From contig NZ_JOCF01000024.1 in assembly GCF_000720635.1 (NCBI RefSeq), positions 56,933 through 120,932 of the forward strand: 64,000 nt of DNA. The letters run 5' to 3'. The notes under the pieces were generated by a model. That model made no database searches. It had not been told where the DNA came from and saw only the letters and a program-made list of their open reading frames with translations. Shown one piece after another: positions 41,797 through 50,035 of the stretch. Made by a program: the position numbers and the translations under genes. Origin of the DNA: Streptomyces sp. NRRL WC-3742. Its GTDB lineage: Bacteria; Actinomycetota; Actinomycetes; Streptomycetales; Streptomycetaceae. The first letter of the stretch is position 1, and every line of letters starts with the position of its first letter.

Positions 41797-42728
41797 CCGA
41801 CCAGGCGGCGCCGCCAGTCCAGGGGCGTGACGGAGACGGCCTTGGCGGGATCGCCGTCCCAGTCGGTGCGAAGGCCCACGGCATCGAGGGCGGCCACGAC
41901 CTCGCGGCCGACGGCGGCGGTGGTCTCGGACGAGCCGTCGAAGCCGCCGTAGAGCAGCATCAGCCCGTGGCCGGCCGCGGCGGAGTCCGTGCACTGGGAG
42001 TGGAAGTAGACGAAGCCGCGTGTGCTGCCCTCGTCCTCGGCCTCGGCGCCGATCTCGGCCTGGCCGCAGCTGCGGCAGCAGGTGAAGTTCTCGCGGGCGG
42101 TGATCCCGGCCTCCCGGAGGGCGTCGAACGCGCGAGTGAGCCGCTCGGGGTCGGTCTCGCCCTGCCAGGACGCCTGCTCCGCGACCCGCTCCAGCCACAG
42201 CCGGTCGGCCAGAGCCTGCGCCTGGTCGCGCGAGACGGGTCGGCGGTCCTTCGTGACCAGGTACTCCTCGGCGGTCTCGGCCAACTGCTCGCGGGAGGCG
42301 TAGCCGGCGGCCAGCACCTCGCGCACGTGCCTCTCCAGCTCCTCGCGCTCACCGGCCTCCAGCTCGAGCGGCGGCACCTCGCGGGCGGGCCCCATGTCCA
42401 GCAGCGACCAGTCCGGGCCGCCGTCCCCGCCGTCGTCCCAGCCGTCCTCCCGGCGGGCCCAGCCGGTCAGCGCCGCGATCACGCCCTCGGGCCCGTCCAC
42501 CATCGCCTGGAAGTGCCGGTCGGCGGAACCGTCACGGTGCTCCAGCTCGTAGTCGCCGCCGGCCTTGTGCCAGACCTGAGCGAAGACGTCCGGCAGGTCG
42601 GGTATCCGCTGGACGATCAGGAACCGGTCCCCGTCCTCGCCGATCCGCCGGACCAGCCCGGCCAGCTCCTCGGCGGACACACGCTCGTGCCGCTCCCAGT
42701 TCTCCGTCTTCACCACGATCTCGAGCAT
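41793..42728 (-). CDS. DUF6891-like conserved protein
   Basis: Protein of 311 residues of unknown function. The C-terminal half has the features of a Streptomyces conserved domain (DUF6891 from memory): FDALREAGITARENFTCCRSCGQAEIG with four Cys, GFVYFHSQCTDSAAAGHGLMLLYGGFDG and DWDGDPAKAV. The Cys cluster suggests a metal site. The N-terminal 110 residues are a separate domain. The start is ATG 42728; a GTG at 42746 is possible. The stop codon lies inside palindromic element B. Confidence 0.78.
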   Translation of the reverse strand: MLEIVVKTENWERHERVSAEELAGLVRRIGEDGDRFLIVQRIPDLPDVFAQVWHKAGGDYELEHRDGSADRHFQAMVDGPEGVIAALTGWARREDGWDDGGDGGPDWSLLDMGPAREVPPLELEAGEREELERHVREVLAAGYASREQLAETAEEYLVTKDRRPVSRDQAQALADRLWLERVAEQASWQGETDPERLTRAFDALREAGITARENFTCCRSCGQAEIGAEAEDEGSTRGFVYFHSQCTDSAAAGHGLMLLYGGFDGSSETTAAVGREVVAALDAVGLRTDWDGDPAKAVSVTPLDWRRRLVG

Positions 42729-42843
42729 GCGCAGACTGTGGCACACCCCCGTGACGGCGGAGGTGGCGGGATCGCCCCCTGGTCGGATCGTGCTCGAAGA
42801 ACCTAGGGTGAATCGTCGTCAATTCCTTTTGAACTAGGGGTGG

Positions 42844-43998
42844 ATGAGGATGATCAGGCGTCGTTCGCTGTTGGCTGCCGCAGGGCTCGGAGGCGTGGCG
42901 CTCGCACTGCCGGGCACCGTCGCCCAGGCCGCGCCCTCCGGGGCCCCGATCCACCTCCCCGCGCCGACCGTCGGACGGCCGGTCGGCACGGTGTCGCTCC
43001 ACCTCGTCGACCCGAGCCGACAGGACCCCTTCGCCCCGACGCCCGGGCCCCGCGAGCTGATGGTCCAGCTCTGGTACCCGGCACGCGGGGCCGCCGGACG
43101 GCCCCGCGCCCCGTACACCACCGCGAAGGTGGCGGCCCTGATGGACCAGCGCGCCCACCTCGACCCCGGCACGCTCACCCGCGTATGCCCCACCGCCCGG
43201 CTCGCCGCCCCGGCCGCGCCCGGGGCCCTGCCACTCCTCCTGCTCGGCCACGGCCGCCAGGGCACCCGCACCGACTGCACCGCCCTGGCGGAGGAACTCG
43301 CCGCGCACGGGTACCTGGTCGCCTCGATCGACCACACCTACGACGCGGCAGCCGTCGAGTTCCCGGACGGCCGGGTGGTGCGGACAGCCCTCGAGGAGAA
43401 CCCGGCCGACTGGGACGCCGCCGAGCACAAGGAGATCGCGGCAAGGGTCGCCGACCTGCGCTTCGTGGCCGGCGAGTTGACCAGCCGCCGCAGGGCGCTA
43501 CTGCCGTGTGCCGATCCGGACCGGATCGGCGTGCTCGGCCACTCCATGGGCGGCGCGGCCGCCGCCGAGGCCGTCCGCCAGGACGAGCGCTTCGCGGCCG
43601 GACTCAACCTGGACGGCGGCCTCTTCGGCTCACCGGTCCCGCAGGTCGGCCTGGACCGCCCCTTCCTGATGCTCACCTCGTTCGCCGACCACGAGACCTG
43701 GCAGCGCTGGCGCGAACACCAGCACGCCTGGGGGCGGCAACTGCGTCAGCTCGACTCCGGCCACCTGAGCTTCACCGACTGGCCGCACGTGGCAGGGCCG
43801 GGGCACTTCGCGCAGAACACCTCGGCGGAGACGTACCGGCAGCTCTTCGGCACCATCGCCGCCGAGCGCACCACCGAGATCTCCCGCGCATACGTCCGCG
43901 CCCACTTCGACCGCTTCCTCCGAAACCGCCCGGCACCGCTCCTGGACGCCCCGTCGCCGCGCTTCCCTGAGGTCACCTTCGTGTGGTCCCACGACTGA
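42844..43998 (+). CDS. Tat-exported alpha/beta hydrolase (PAF-acetylhydrolase-like)
   Basis: Protein of 384 residues. The N-terminus MIRRRSLLAAAGLGGVALALPGTVAQA is a Tat signal peptide with cleavage near AQA. The fold is that of platelet-activating factor acetylhydrolase-like lipases: LLLGHGRQGTRTD at the oxyanion site, VLGHSMGGAAAAE with the nucleophile, LNLDGGLFG and late DSGHLSFTD. An extracellular esterase or lipase is expected. The ATG at 42844 follows AGGGGTGG. Divergent from the DUF6891-like gene. Confidence 0.9.
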   Translation: MRMIRRRSLLAAAGLGGVALALPGTVAQAAPSGAPIHLPAPTVGRPVGTVSLHLVDPSRQDPFAPTPGPRELMVQLWYPARGAAGRPRAPYTTAKVAALMDQRAHLDPGTLTRVCPTARLAAPAAPGALPLLLLGHGRQGTRTDCTALAEELAAHGYLVASIDHTYDAAAVEFPDGRVVRTALEENPADWDAAEHKEIAARVADLRFVAGELTSRRRALLPCADPDRIGVLGHSMGGAAAAEAVRQDERFAAGLNLDGGLFGSPVPQVGLDRPFLMLTSFADHETWQRWREHQHAWGRQLRQLDSGHLSFTDWPHVAGPGHFAQNTSAETYRQLFGTIAAERTTEISRAYVRAHFDRFLRNRPAPLLDAPSPRFPEVTFVWSHD

Positions 43999-44467
43999 TC
44001 GGATCTCCCCAGCCGCACGCCAGAATCCCAGCAAGGGTCGCCGACCGCGTGAGCATGTCGATCGTCAGGAAACCGGCTCTGACGGTCGTCACCCGCCTGT
44101 GCAGCACCGCGCCGACATACGTTCGAGCCCAGTCCCGGCAGGGCATCGGCCAAGGACCGCGCCAACGCCCTCGCGAGGTAGCCTCACCCCGGCCACAACC
44201 AGGAGGACGGATGCGGGAGCCGGTGGGATTCGAACCCACGGGCAGGCTCGGAGCAGGACCGCTCCTCCCCACCAGTCGATACCCGGGGTTCCTCCGGTGT
44301 ACCGATTGCAATTTGGCCACTCTGCCACGGGCCGCATCCTGCGGGACTGCGCGATCCCGCTCCCGTGATCCTACGGACCGCCGCACCGGCCGTGCGACCG
44401 GTTTCCACGCGCGGGACACGGCTTGCCCGGTCGCCCACCCACCGGTCCTGACGGTGCGACGGTTAGC
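43999..44467. other. Gene-free region holding the tRNA-like element
   Basis: About 470 bases between convergent protein genes. Bases 43999-44208 show no gene. The tRNA-like element is at 44209-44339 on the minus strand, and 44340-44467 probably holds its promoter: TAGGAT (minus strand, 44368-44373) lies 29 bases before its 5' end. Confidence 0.6.
44209..44339 (-). tRNA. tRNA-like element, degenerate class II (Ser-like 3' half)
   Basis: On the minus strand the 3' part GTGGG-TTCGAAT-CCCAC is a canonical T arm. GCAG-AGTGGCCAAA-TTGC is a good D arm, and GGAGC-GGTCCT-GCTCC fits a long variable arm. The ends close with 8 perfect pairs (GGATGCGG/CCGCATCC) but the acceptor is longer than 7 bp and carries an internal loop. 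The anticodon arm is abnormal: CCGG-AGGAACC-CCGG gives a 7-base loop without U33, and extra bases separate it from the D arm. No isotype can be assigned. A tRNA pseudogene, a tRNA-derived structured RNA or an unusual tRNA are all possible. No integrase is near. Confidence 0.4.
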
Positions 44468-44683
44468 TCAGCGGCAGATCCAGTAGCTGTCGCGGGCCGG
44501 GTAGCGGCGGCGCTCGCCGGTGGGGCGGGTCACCACAACGTCGTATCTCTCGATCGAGAGCCGGTCGCCTGCGGCGACGAACAGCGGCTCGTCGAGCTTG
44601 ACCTGGAAGTCGGAGTGAAGCAGGAACTCGCTGAGGAGCAGCATCCGGGGCGCCGGGGTGACGCCGTCGAAGTTCACGCGCAT
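44468..44683 (-). CDS. Small conserved hypothetical protein
   Basis: Protein of 71 residues starting RVNFDGVTPAPRMLLLSEFLL and ending RYPARDSYWICR; soluble, with mixed beta character. Not a family I recognise, but codon bias is good and the start at 44683 is the only reasonable one. It may be alone in its transcript, which then runs toward the tRNA-like element. Confidence 0.55.
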   Translation of the reverse strand: MRVNFDGVTPAPRMLLLSEFLLHSDFQVKLDEPLFVAAGDRLSIERYDVVVTRPTGERRRYPARDSYWICR

Positions 44684-44821
44684 ACGCCGAGCATCCCGGA
44701 GGGGGCGGCGGCGGCGCGACCGATTTTGCTGCGGTCGAGCCACCTGCGGCCACGCCCAGGCCCTGGTGCTCCTTGCGATGCTTCGCGGCGGGGCTTGGGG
44801 CTGGCGGTCTAGCGTGGGGGT

Positions 44822-45367
44822 GTGACGGGACAACAGAGCACTGTGGTGTTGATGTGCGGGCTTCCTGGTTCGGGGAAGACGACGTATGCGCTGGGGCTGG
44901 TGGGGCGTGGGTACGTTCGGTTGTCGATCGATGAGGTGGTGTGGGAGCGGATCGGGCGGCGGGATGCCGGGCGGGTGTTGGCGCCCGAGGTGTTCGATCG
45001 GCTGAAGGAGGAGGTTCGGCGGGAGCAGCGGGGGGAGTTGGTCGAGCTGATGGTGGCCGGGCGGGATGTGGTGGTGGACTACAGCTTCTGGAGCCGGGCC
45101 GCCCGTGAGGACTACAAGGCGCTGGTCGAGGGCCACGGTTGCCGGTGGGAGCTGATCCATCTCAAGGTCGACCGGGAGACGTTGGAGCGTCGGCTCCGGG
45201 TGCGGAACGGGCGGGAGGGTGCCAATGCCGTCACCGTGGACGGGCCGCTGTTCGAGCGCTATGCGGCCAACTTCGAGGAGCCGAGGGGTGAGGGCGAGCG
45301 GGTCATCGTGCACAGGAAGTCGGACGGGCCGACTTCCTGTGCACCGCAGGACACGCCTATGCCTTGA
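44822..45367 (+). CDS. P-loop ATP-dependent kinase (zeta-toxin/AAA_33-like)
   Basis: Protein of 181 residues. The Walker A motif MCGLPGSGKTTYAL opens the protein, VVVDYSFWSRAAREDYK resembles the Walker B/lid region, and VDRETLERRLRVRNGREG is the lid. Such proteins phosphorylate small substrates or act as toxins; which is unknown. Codons use TTG, GTT and third-position G far more than neighbours, a hint of different origin. The C-terminal tail (HRKSDGPTSCAPQDTPMP) is encoded by palindrome A at 45308-45344, so insertion of that element replaced or extended the original end. Overlaps the convergent small gene by 11 bases. Confidence 0.82.
   Translation: MTGQQSTVVLMCGLPGSGKTTYALGLVGRGYVRLSIDEVVWERIGRRDAGRVLAPEVFDRLKEEVRREQRGELVELMVAGRDVVVDYSFWSRAAREDYKALVEGHGCRWELIHLKVDRETLERRLRVRNGREGANAVTVDGPLFERYAANFEEPRGEGERVIVHRKSDGPTSCAPQDTPMP
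45308..45344. repeat. Palindromic element A, copy 2
   Basis: Perfect 16-bp arms, GTGCACAGGAAGTCGG and its complement, around ACGGG. The core is the same as 41711-41743. It lies inside the last 20 codons of the kinase gene, so unlike copy 1 it is translated. Confidence 0.9.
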
Positions 45368-45521
45368 GGGCGAAGCCCGTCACGATCACCGCCGCGCAGA
45401 CCAGGGCGCCGACGCGCTGGCCGTTCGTCCACTGCTTCCAGGCGAACATCTTGCCCCGGCTGACGGCCGCGAGGCCGATCCAGCCCAGTGCGAGAACGAT
45501 CCACCCGAGAACTTTCATCAT
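45357..45521 (-). CDS. Small membrane protein
   Basis: Protein of 54 residues with two membrane helices (about 4-18 and 36-51), the sequence GKMFAWKQWTNGQR between them. The two adjacent ATG codons at 45521 and 45518 follow AGGGGG by 6-9 bases, which supports translation. Function unknown. Convergent with the kinase gene, overlapping by 11 bases. Confidence 0.6.
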   Translation of the reverse strand: MMKVLGWIVLALGWIGLAAVSRGKMFAWKQWTNGQRVGALVCAAVIVTGFALKA

Positions 45522-45673
45522 CGCGTACCCCCTGCGGTCGCCGGACGGCGGCCGGCCTCGGTTGTGACGGTTCCAGCGGTCACTGGGGCCCATCCTGCCC
45601 GCCTTCGGGCGCCGGCGGCAACGAGCGGCTTTTACGGACGACTTGGGGCCCGTGACGTGCCAGGATGCTGGGC

Positions 45674-46444
45674 ATGACGGAGCGTGCGCGGAGTTTCGGG
45701 GCGATGGCAGAGGCGTACGAACGGTTCCGGCCGGGGTATCCGGACGAACTGTTCGCGTTGGTGGCGGGGTACGCGGGGCGGCCGTTGCGGACGGCTTTGG
45801 AGATCGGCGCCGGGACGGGCAAGGCGACGCGGTTGTTCGCCGCGCACGGGGTCGCGGTCACGGCTACCGATCCCGATGCGGCGATGCTCGCGGAGTTGCG
45901 GAGGAACGTGCCGGCGGGCGTGCGGGTGGAGCAGGGCGCGTTCGAGGAACTGGGGCTCGGCGAGCGGGAGTTCGGGCTCGTGTACGCGGCGGCTTCGCTG
46001 CACTGGACGGAGGCGGCCGGGCGGTGGGAGCGGGTCGCCGCGATGCTGGAGCCGGGCGGGGTGTTCGCCTGTTTCGGGGGGCCTATCGTGCTGGCCGATC
46101 CGGAGGTGGCGGAGGCGGTGCGGGTGGCGCGGGCGCCGTTCCTGGCGAGTGATGACGTGCCGTCCCCGGACGGGACTCCGGCGGAGCAGGCGATGCAGTG
46201 GCCGGGGACGGAGCTGGAGCGGTCGGCGTGGTTCGAGGACGTCCAACAGCACGTGATCGAGCGGCGGTTGGAGGTCGGTGCCGAGGAGTACGTCGGGCAT
46301 CTGTCGACGGTTTCGGCCTACCTGATGCTGCCGGTGGAGCAGCGGAGAGAAGTGTTCGCGCGGATCGCGGGGGTGCTGCCGGAGCGGGTGGAGGTGGACG
46401 GGGAGATCACCGTGCACCTCGCCCGCCGTCGCGACCTCGCTTGA
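45674..46444 (+). CDS. SAM-dependent methyltransferase (class I)
   Basis: Protein of 256 residues with the class I fold: start RARSFGAMAEAYERFRPGYP, motif I ALEIGAGTGKATRLFAAHG, acidic residue in TATDPDAAMLAELR, and LVYAAASLHWTEAAGRWERVAAMLEPGGVF. Resembles small-molecule methyltransferases of the UbiE/Tam group; the substrate is unknown. The ATG at 45674 was chosen over 45665 for spacing from AGG. Third positions prefer G over C throughout, like the kinase gene before it. Confidence 0.92.
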   Translation: MTERARSFGAMAEAYERFRPGYPDELFALVAGYAGRPLRTALEIGAGTGKATRLFAAHGVAVTATDPDAAMLAELRRNVPAGVRVEQGAFEELGLGEREFGLVYAAASLHWTEAAGRWERVAAMLEPGGVFACFGGPIVLADPEVAEAVRVARAPFLASDDVPSPDGTPAEQAMQWPGTELERSAWFEDVQQHVIERRLEVGAEEYVGHLSTVSAYLMLPVEQRREVFARIAGVLPERVEVDGEITVHLARRRDLA

Positions 46445-46487
46445 ACTCGCGCAGGACCGCGAGGAGGTCGATGACGGTGCCGGCAGG

Positions 46488-46532
46488 GACGTTGCCGACG
46501 TTGCCGACGTTGCCGACGTCGCCGACGTTGCC
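46488..46532. repeat. 9-bp tandem repeat
   Basis: Five tandem GACGTTGCC units (one with TCG in place of TTG), 44 bases after the methyltransferase stop. Not coding. Confidence 0.85.
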
Positions 46533-46572
46533 GAGGTCGACGAGGCGCTGACCGGCGACCTCTGAAGCAACA

Positions 46573-46608
46573 CCTCGCCCCGCCGGGTCTCGACCCGGCG
46601 GGGTGAGG
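46573..46608 (+). terminator. Terminator of the methyltransferase gene
   Basis: CCTCGCCCCGCCGGGT pairs with ACCCGGCGGGGTGAGG (16 pairs, one G-T) around a CTCG tetraloop. Confidence 0.88.
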
Positions 46609-46688
46609 ACTCTGCTCCCAGAGCCGCCTCCTGCGTTCGTTCAGCAGGGGGACGTCCGGCGACACCCTCCGATGACACCGTTTTCCGT

Positions 46689-47822
46689 ATGACGAACCGT
46701 CGAATCGCCGCCGCAATCCTCGCCGCCGCCGCGCTCACCGCGCTCGCGGCCCCCAGCGCCCAAGCCTCCCCCCGAGGCTTGCAGCCCGAGTTGAACGCCC
46801 TCCTCGACCAGGGCGCCGGCACTGCCGCGCTCGCCGAGGTCCGCGACCACGGACGTGTCGTCTGGCGGGGCGCCGCCGGCTCGGCCGACCTCGCCACCAA
46901 CCGGCCGGCCCGTGCGGACGGGCGGTTCCGGATCGCCAGTGTCACCAAGTCCTTCGTCGCGACCGTCGCCCTCCAGCTCGCCGCCGAGGGCCACTTCAAC
47001 CTCGACGACCCGATCGAACGCCACCTCCCCGGCACCGTCCCGAACGGCGGCGCCATCAGCGTCCGCCAACTCCTCAACCACACCAGCGGACTGCCCGACT
47101 ACCTCGGCAACCCGAACGTCCTCTTCCACGACGAGGCCGGTGCCCGGACGTACGTCGCCCAGCGCCGCTGGGTCGCGTACACGCCCCAGAAGCTCCTGGA
47201 CGTCGCCGCCGCCATGCCCCCGTACTTCGCGCCCGGCCAGGGCTGGCACTACTCCAACACGAACTACGTCATCCTCGGCATGCTCATCGAGCACGCCACC
47301 GGCCAGAGCTGGCAGGAGGAGGTCCGGGACCGGATCGTCCAGCCCCTCGACCTGCGCCACACCACCATCCCCACCACCTCCACCGACATCCCCGGCCCGC
47401 ACGCGCACGGCTACCTCAAGTTCCCCGAGGGCCCGGCGGACGTCACCCGCCTCTCCCCCACCATCGGTGACGCGGCCGGTGCCATCATCTCCACCACCGC
47501 CGACCTCGACCGCTTCCACCAGGCGCTGTTCGGAGGCGAGTTGCTCGGGCCGCAGCAACTCGCCGAGATGACCACCACCGTCCCCTCCCCCGGTCTCGGC
47601 GGCGAGTACGGGCTCGGCACGATCCGCTACACCTTCTCCTGCGGCGACTTCTGGGGCCACCTCGGCGGAATCCCCGGCTACACGACCGCGATGCTCGGCT
47701 CGCGGGACGGCACCCGCCAGTTCTCCCTCTCCCTCAACGAGTACGACAAGAGCGACCGCGAGAAGTCCGAACGCCTCTACCAGGCCCTCGCCGAGAAGGC
47801 CCTCTGCGGCACCTCCGGCTGA
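46689..47822 (+). CDS. Serine hydrolase (class C beta-lactamase/D,D-peptidase fold)
   Basis: Secreted protein of 377 residues. The Sec signal is RRIAAAILAAAALTALAAPSAQA. The active-site triad of the family is present: SVTK (SxxK), YSNTNY (YxN) and HLGG (in place of KTG). Close to Streptomyces D,D-carboxypeptidase/esterase (R61-like) enzymes. It may act on peptidoglycan peptides or beta-lactams outside. The ATG at 46689 precedes a textbook signal peptide. Followed by a terminator before the convergent MDR gene. Confidence 0.93.
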   Translation: MTNRRIAAAILAAAALTALAAPSAQASPRGLQPELNALLDQGAGTAALAEVRDHGRVVWRGAAGSADLATNRPARADGRFRIASVTKSFVATVALQLAAEGHFNLDDPIERHLPGTVPNGGAISVRQLLNHTSGLPDYLGNPNVLFHDEAGARTYVAQRRWVAYTPQKLLDVAAAMPPYFAPGQGWHYSNTNYVILGMLIEHATGQSWQEEVRDRIVQPLDLRHTTIPTTSTDIPGPHAHGYLKFPEGPADVTRLSPTIGDAAGAIISTTADLDRFHQALFGGELLGPQQLAEMTTTVPSPGLGGEYGLGTIRYTFSCGDFWGHLGGIPGYTTAMLGSRDGTRQFSLSLNEYDKSDREKSERLYQALAEKALCGTSG

Positions 47823-47839
47823 TCCCGCCACCCCGGCCC

Positions 47840-47879
47840 GGACGGCGGCCGGCGGCCACCCCCTCCCGGGCCGCCGTCC
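47840..47879. terminator. Bidirectional terminator
   Basis: GGACGGCGGCC pairs with GGCCGCCGTCC (11 bp, loop of 18) between convergent stops at 47822 and 47925. Confidence 0.8.
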
Positions 47880-47924
47880 GCCGCCCTGGGACGGCGCCGT
47901 GAACTCCCAGGCGATCGCCCGGGC

Positions 47925-48929
47925 TCACTCCCCCAGGCGGACGATCATCTTGCCGGTGTTGGCGCCCCGCAGCATGCCGAGGAACGCGTCCACCACGTTG
48001 CCGAAGCCGTCCACAACGGTCTCGTCGGCCACCACCGCGCCGGAGCGCAGGTGCGGGACCAGGAAGTCGTAGAGCTCGGGGCGGGCGTCGAGGTGCTCGC
48101 GCACCAGGAAGCCTTCCAGGCGCAGGCTCTTGCCCACCACGTCGTAGAGGTTGCGGGGCGCGGCCGGCGGGTTCCGGAGGTTGTCGTACTGGGCGACGGC
48201 GCCGCACCAGGCGATGCGCCCGTGGTCGCGCAGGACGTCGATCGCGGCCTCCAGGTGGTCGCCGCCGACGTTGTCGAGGTACACGTGCAGGCCCTCCGGG
48301 GCGGCCTCGCGCAGGCGGGCGGCGATCGGGCCGTCGTGGTAGTCGAAGCCGGCATCGAAGCCGAGGTGTTCGACGAGCCGCGCGGCCTTCTCCGGCGAAC
48401 CCGTGCTGCCCACGATGCGGCCCGCGCCGAGCAGCCGGGCGAGCTGCCCCGCCGCCGTGCCGACGCCCCCGGCCGCCGCCGAGATGAAGATCGTCTCACC
48501 GGCCTGGAGGCGGGCGATCCTGGTCAGCCCGACCCAGGCGGACAGGCCCGTGCCGCCCAGGACGGACAGGTGGTTGCTGAGCCGGACGCCGTCGAAGTCG
48601 GGCAGCAGGAAGGCGCGCTCGGCGGTGACCACCGAGTGGGTGCGCCACGCCTGGCGGTGGAAGACCAGGGCGCCGACCGGCAGGGCGTCGGCGCGGGACT
48701 CGACCACCCGGCCGAGGGTGCGGCCCTCCATCGGGGAGTGGAGGGCCCAGCCGCCCTCGTCCATCTCCTCGCGCATGTACGGGTCGACGGACTGGTAGAG
48801 GTTCTCGACCAGTGCCTCGCCCGCCTCGAGTGCGGGGATCGTCTCCTCGACGAAGGCGAAGTTCTCGGCGGTCGCCGCGCCGACGGGGCGGGAGACGAGG
48901 TGGACGGCGTGGGCGGTGGGGCGGGACAT
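47925..48929 (-). CDS. MDR-superfamily NADP-dependent oxidoreductase (leukotriene B4 12-hydroxydehydrogenase/CurA type)
   Basis: Protein of 334 residues. NLYQSVDPYMREEM and MEGRTLGRVVESRA are typical of the PTGR/CurA group, and the Rossmann fold includes IFISAAAGGVGTAAGQLARLLGAGRIVGSTGS. Zinc ligands are absent. It reduces alpha,beta-unsaturated carbonyl compounds with NADPH in the cytosol. The ATG at 48929 has GGAG. It is divergent from a LysR gene, with a perfect dyad (49014-49032) between them, so it is likely the regulator's target. Confidence 0.93.
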   Translation of the reverse strand: MSRPTAHAVHLVSRPVGAATAENFAFVEETIPALEAGEALVENLYQSVDPYMREEMDEGGWALHSPMEGRTLGRVVESRADALPVGALVFHRQAWRTHSVVTAERAFLLPDFDGVRLSNHLSVLGGTGLSAWVGLTRIARLQAGETIFISAAAGGVGTAAGQLARLLGAGRIVGSTGSPEKAARLVEHLGFDAGFDYHDGPIAARLREAAPEGLHVYLDNVGGDHLEAAIDVLRDHGRIAWCGAVAQYDNLRNPPAAPRNLYDVVGKSLRLEGFLVREHLDARPELYDFLVPHLRSGAVVADETVVDGFGNVVDAFLGMLRGANTGKMIVRLGE

Positions 48930-49013
48930 CGGGTGCTCCGAACTGACGGCGGCGACTGCTGACCGTGCTCACGGTAGGAAGCCGGACCCCGCCCCGGGCA
49001 GGGGTCCGCGTCG

Positions 49014-49032
49014 ATGGAAGAGCCGCTTCCAT
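49014..49032. promoter_or_regulatory. Putative LysR operator
   Basis: ATGGAAGAGCCGCTTCCAT, a 19-base dyad with perfect 7-bp arms. CGATGGA at its left is repeated at 49042. It lies 36 bases above the LysR start and 85 bases above the MDR gene. Confidence 0.6.
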
Positions 49033-49067
49033 GAGCAGGATCGATGGATACCGGTAGGCTCCCCCGC

Positions 49068-49967
49068 ATGACCGATCTCGCCCCGCACGAGCTGCGCATC
49101 CTGGTCGCGGTCGAGGAGGAGGGCGCCTTCACCGCCGCCGCCACCCGCCTGGGCACCACCCAGTCCGCCGTCTCGCACGCCGTACGCGGCTGCGAGCGCA
49201 AGCTCGGCGCGGTGCTGTTCGAACGCGGACGCCACGGCGCGCGGCCCACCGAGGCGGGCGCGCGGGCGGTGGCCTACGCCCGGCGCCTGCTGCGGCTGAT
49301 GGCCGCGATGCGGGCGGAGGTCCGGAGCACGAACACGGACGAACCGCTGACCGGAACCCTGCGGATCGTCGCCTTCCGCAGCGCCGCCGCGCACCTGCTG
49401 CCGCCCGTCCTCTCCCGGCTCGCCGAGCGGCACCCGGGGCTCAGCGCGCGGGTGCGGATCGTACGGGAGGTGGGGCGCGGCGCCGCCGGGGAGGTCGCGG
49501 ACGGGCGGGCCGACCTCGCGCTCGCCACCCTGAACGCCGACGGCCCGCCGCCGGTGCCGGGCGTGGTGGCGGCCCGCCTGTACGAGGAGACGTACGCGCT
49601 GGCGCACCCGCGCGGGCACGCGGAGCCGCGCCGGCTGCCGCTGGTCGACTGGGAGGAGAACTGCGGCTCCTACACCAGGAGTTGGTGGCGGCGGCAGGAC
49701 TGGATCCCGCCCGCGACCGTGGACGTGGAGGACGACGCGGTGGCCGTCTCGATGGTCGCCCAGGGGCTCGGGATGGCCATCATGCCCGCCACCGCACTGC
49801 TCGGCGCCCCGACCGGGCTCGCCGTCACGCCCCTGGAGCCCGACCCGCCCAGCCGCCTGGTCGGCTACGTCACCACCCCCGAACTGGCCCCGACCCCACC
49901 CGTCCGCGCCCTGATCCGCGAACTGCGCGACCTCCCCCTCCCCGAGGGCCTCACCCCCGCCCGATAA
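49068..49967 (+). CDS. LysR-family regulator
   Basis: Protein of 299 residues: LRILVAVEEEGAFTAAATRLGTTQSAVSHAVRGCERKLG is the LysR helix-turn-helix, followed by the effector domain (RIVAFRSAAAHLLPPVLSRLAERHPGL onward). The ATG at 49068 gives the usual short N-terminus. It is divergent from the MDR reductase gene and probably controls it and itself through the dyad at 49014. Confidence 0.92.
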   Translation: MTDLAPHELRILVAVEEEGAFTAAATRLGTTQSAVSHAVRGCERKLGAVLFERGRHGARPTEAGARAVAYARRLLRLMAAMRAEVRSTNTDEPLTGTLRIVAFRSAAAHLLPPVLSRLAERHPGLSARVRIVREVGRGAAGEVADGRADLALATLNADGPPPVPGVVAARLYEETYALAHPRGHAEPRRLPLVDWEENCGSYTRSWWRRQDWIPPATVDVEDDAVAVSMVAQGLGMAIMPATALLGAPTGLAVTPLEPDPPSRLVGYVTTPELAPTPPVRALIRELRDLPLPEGLTPAR

Positions 49968-49988
49968 CCCGATGGCAGCCGCCGGTCT

Positions 49989-50028
49989 GCGGGCCTCGGC
50001 CATCCTGTCCGGACGGCCGAGGGCCCGC
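49989..50028 (+). terminator. Terminator of the LysR gene
   Basis: GCGGGCCTCGGCC pairs with GGCCGAGGGCCCGC, with one bulged G and a 13-base loop. Confidence 0.75.
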
Positions 50029-50035
50029 GCCGGGA

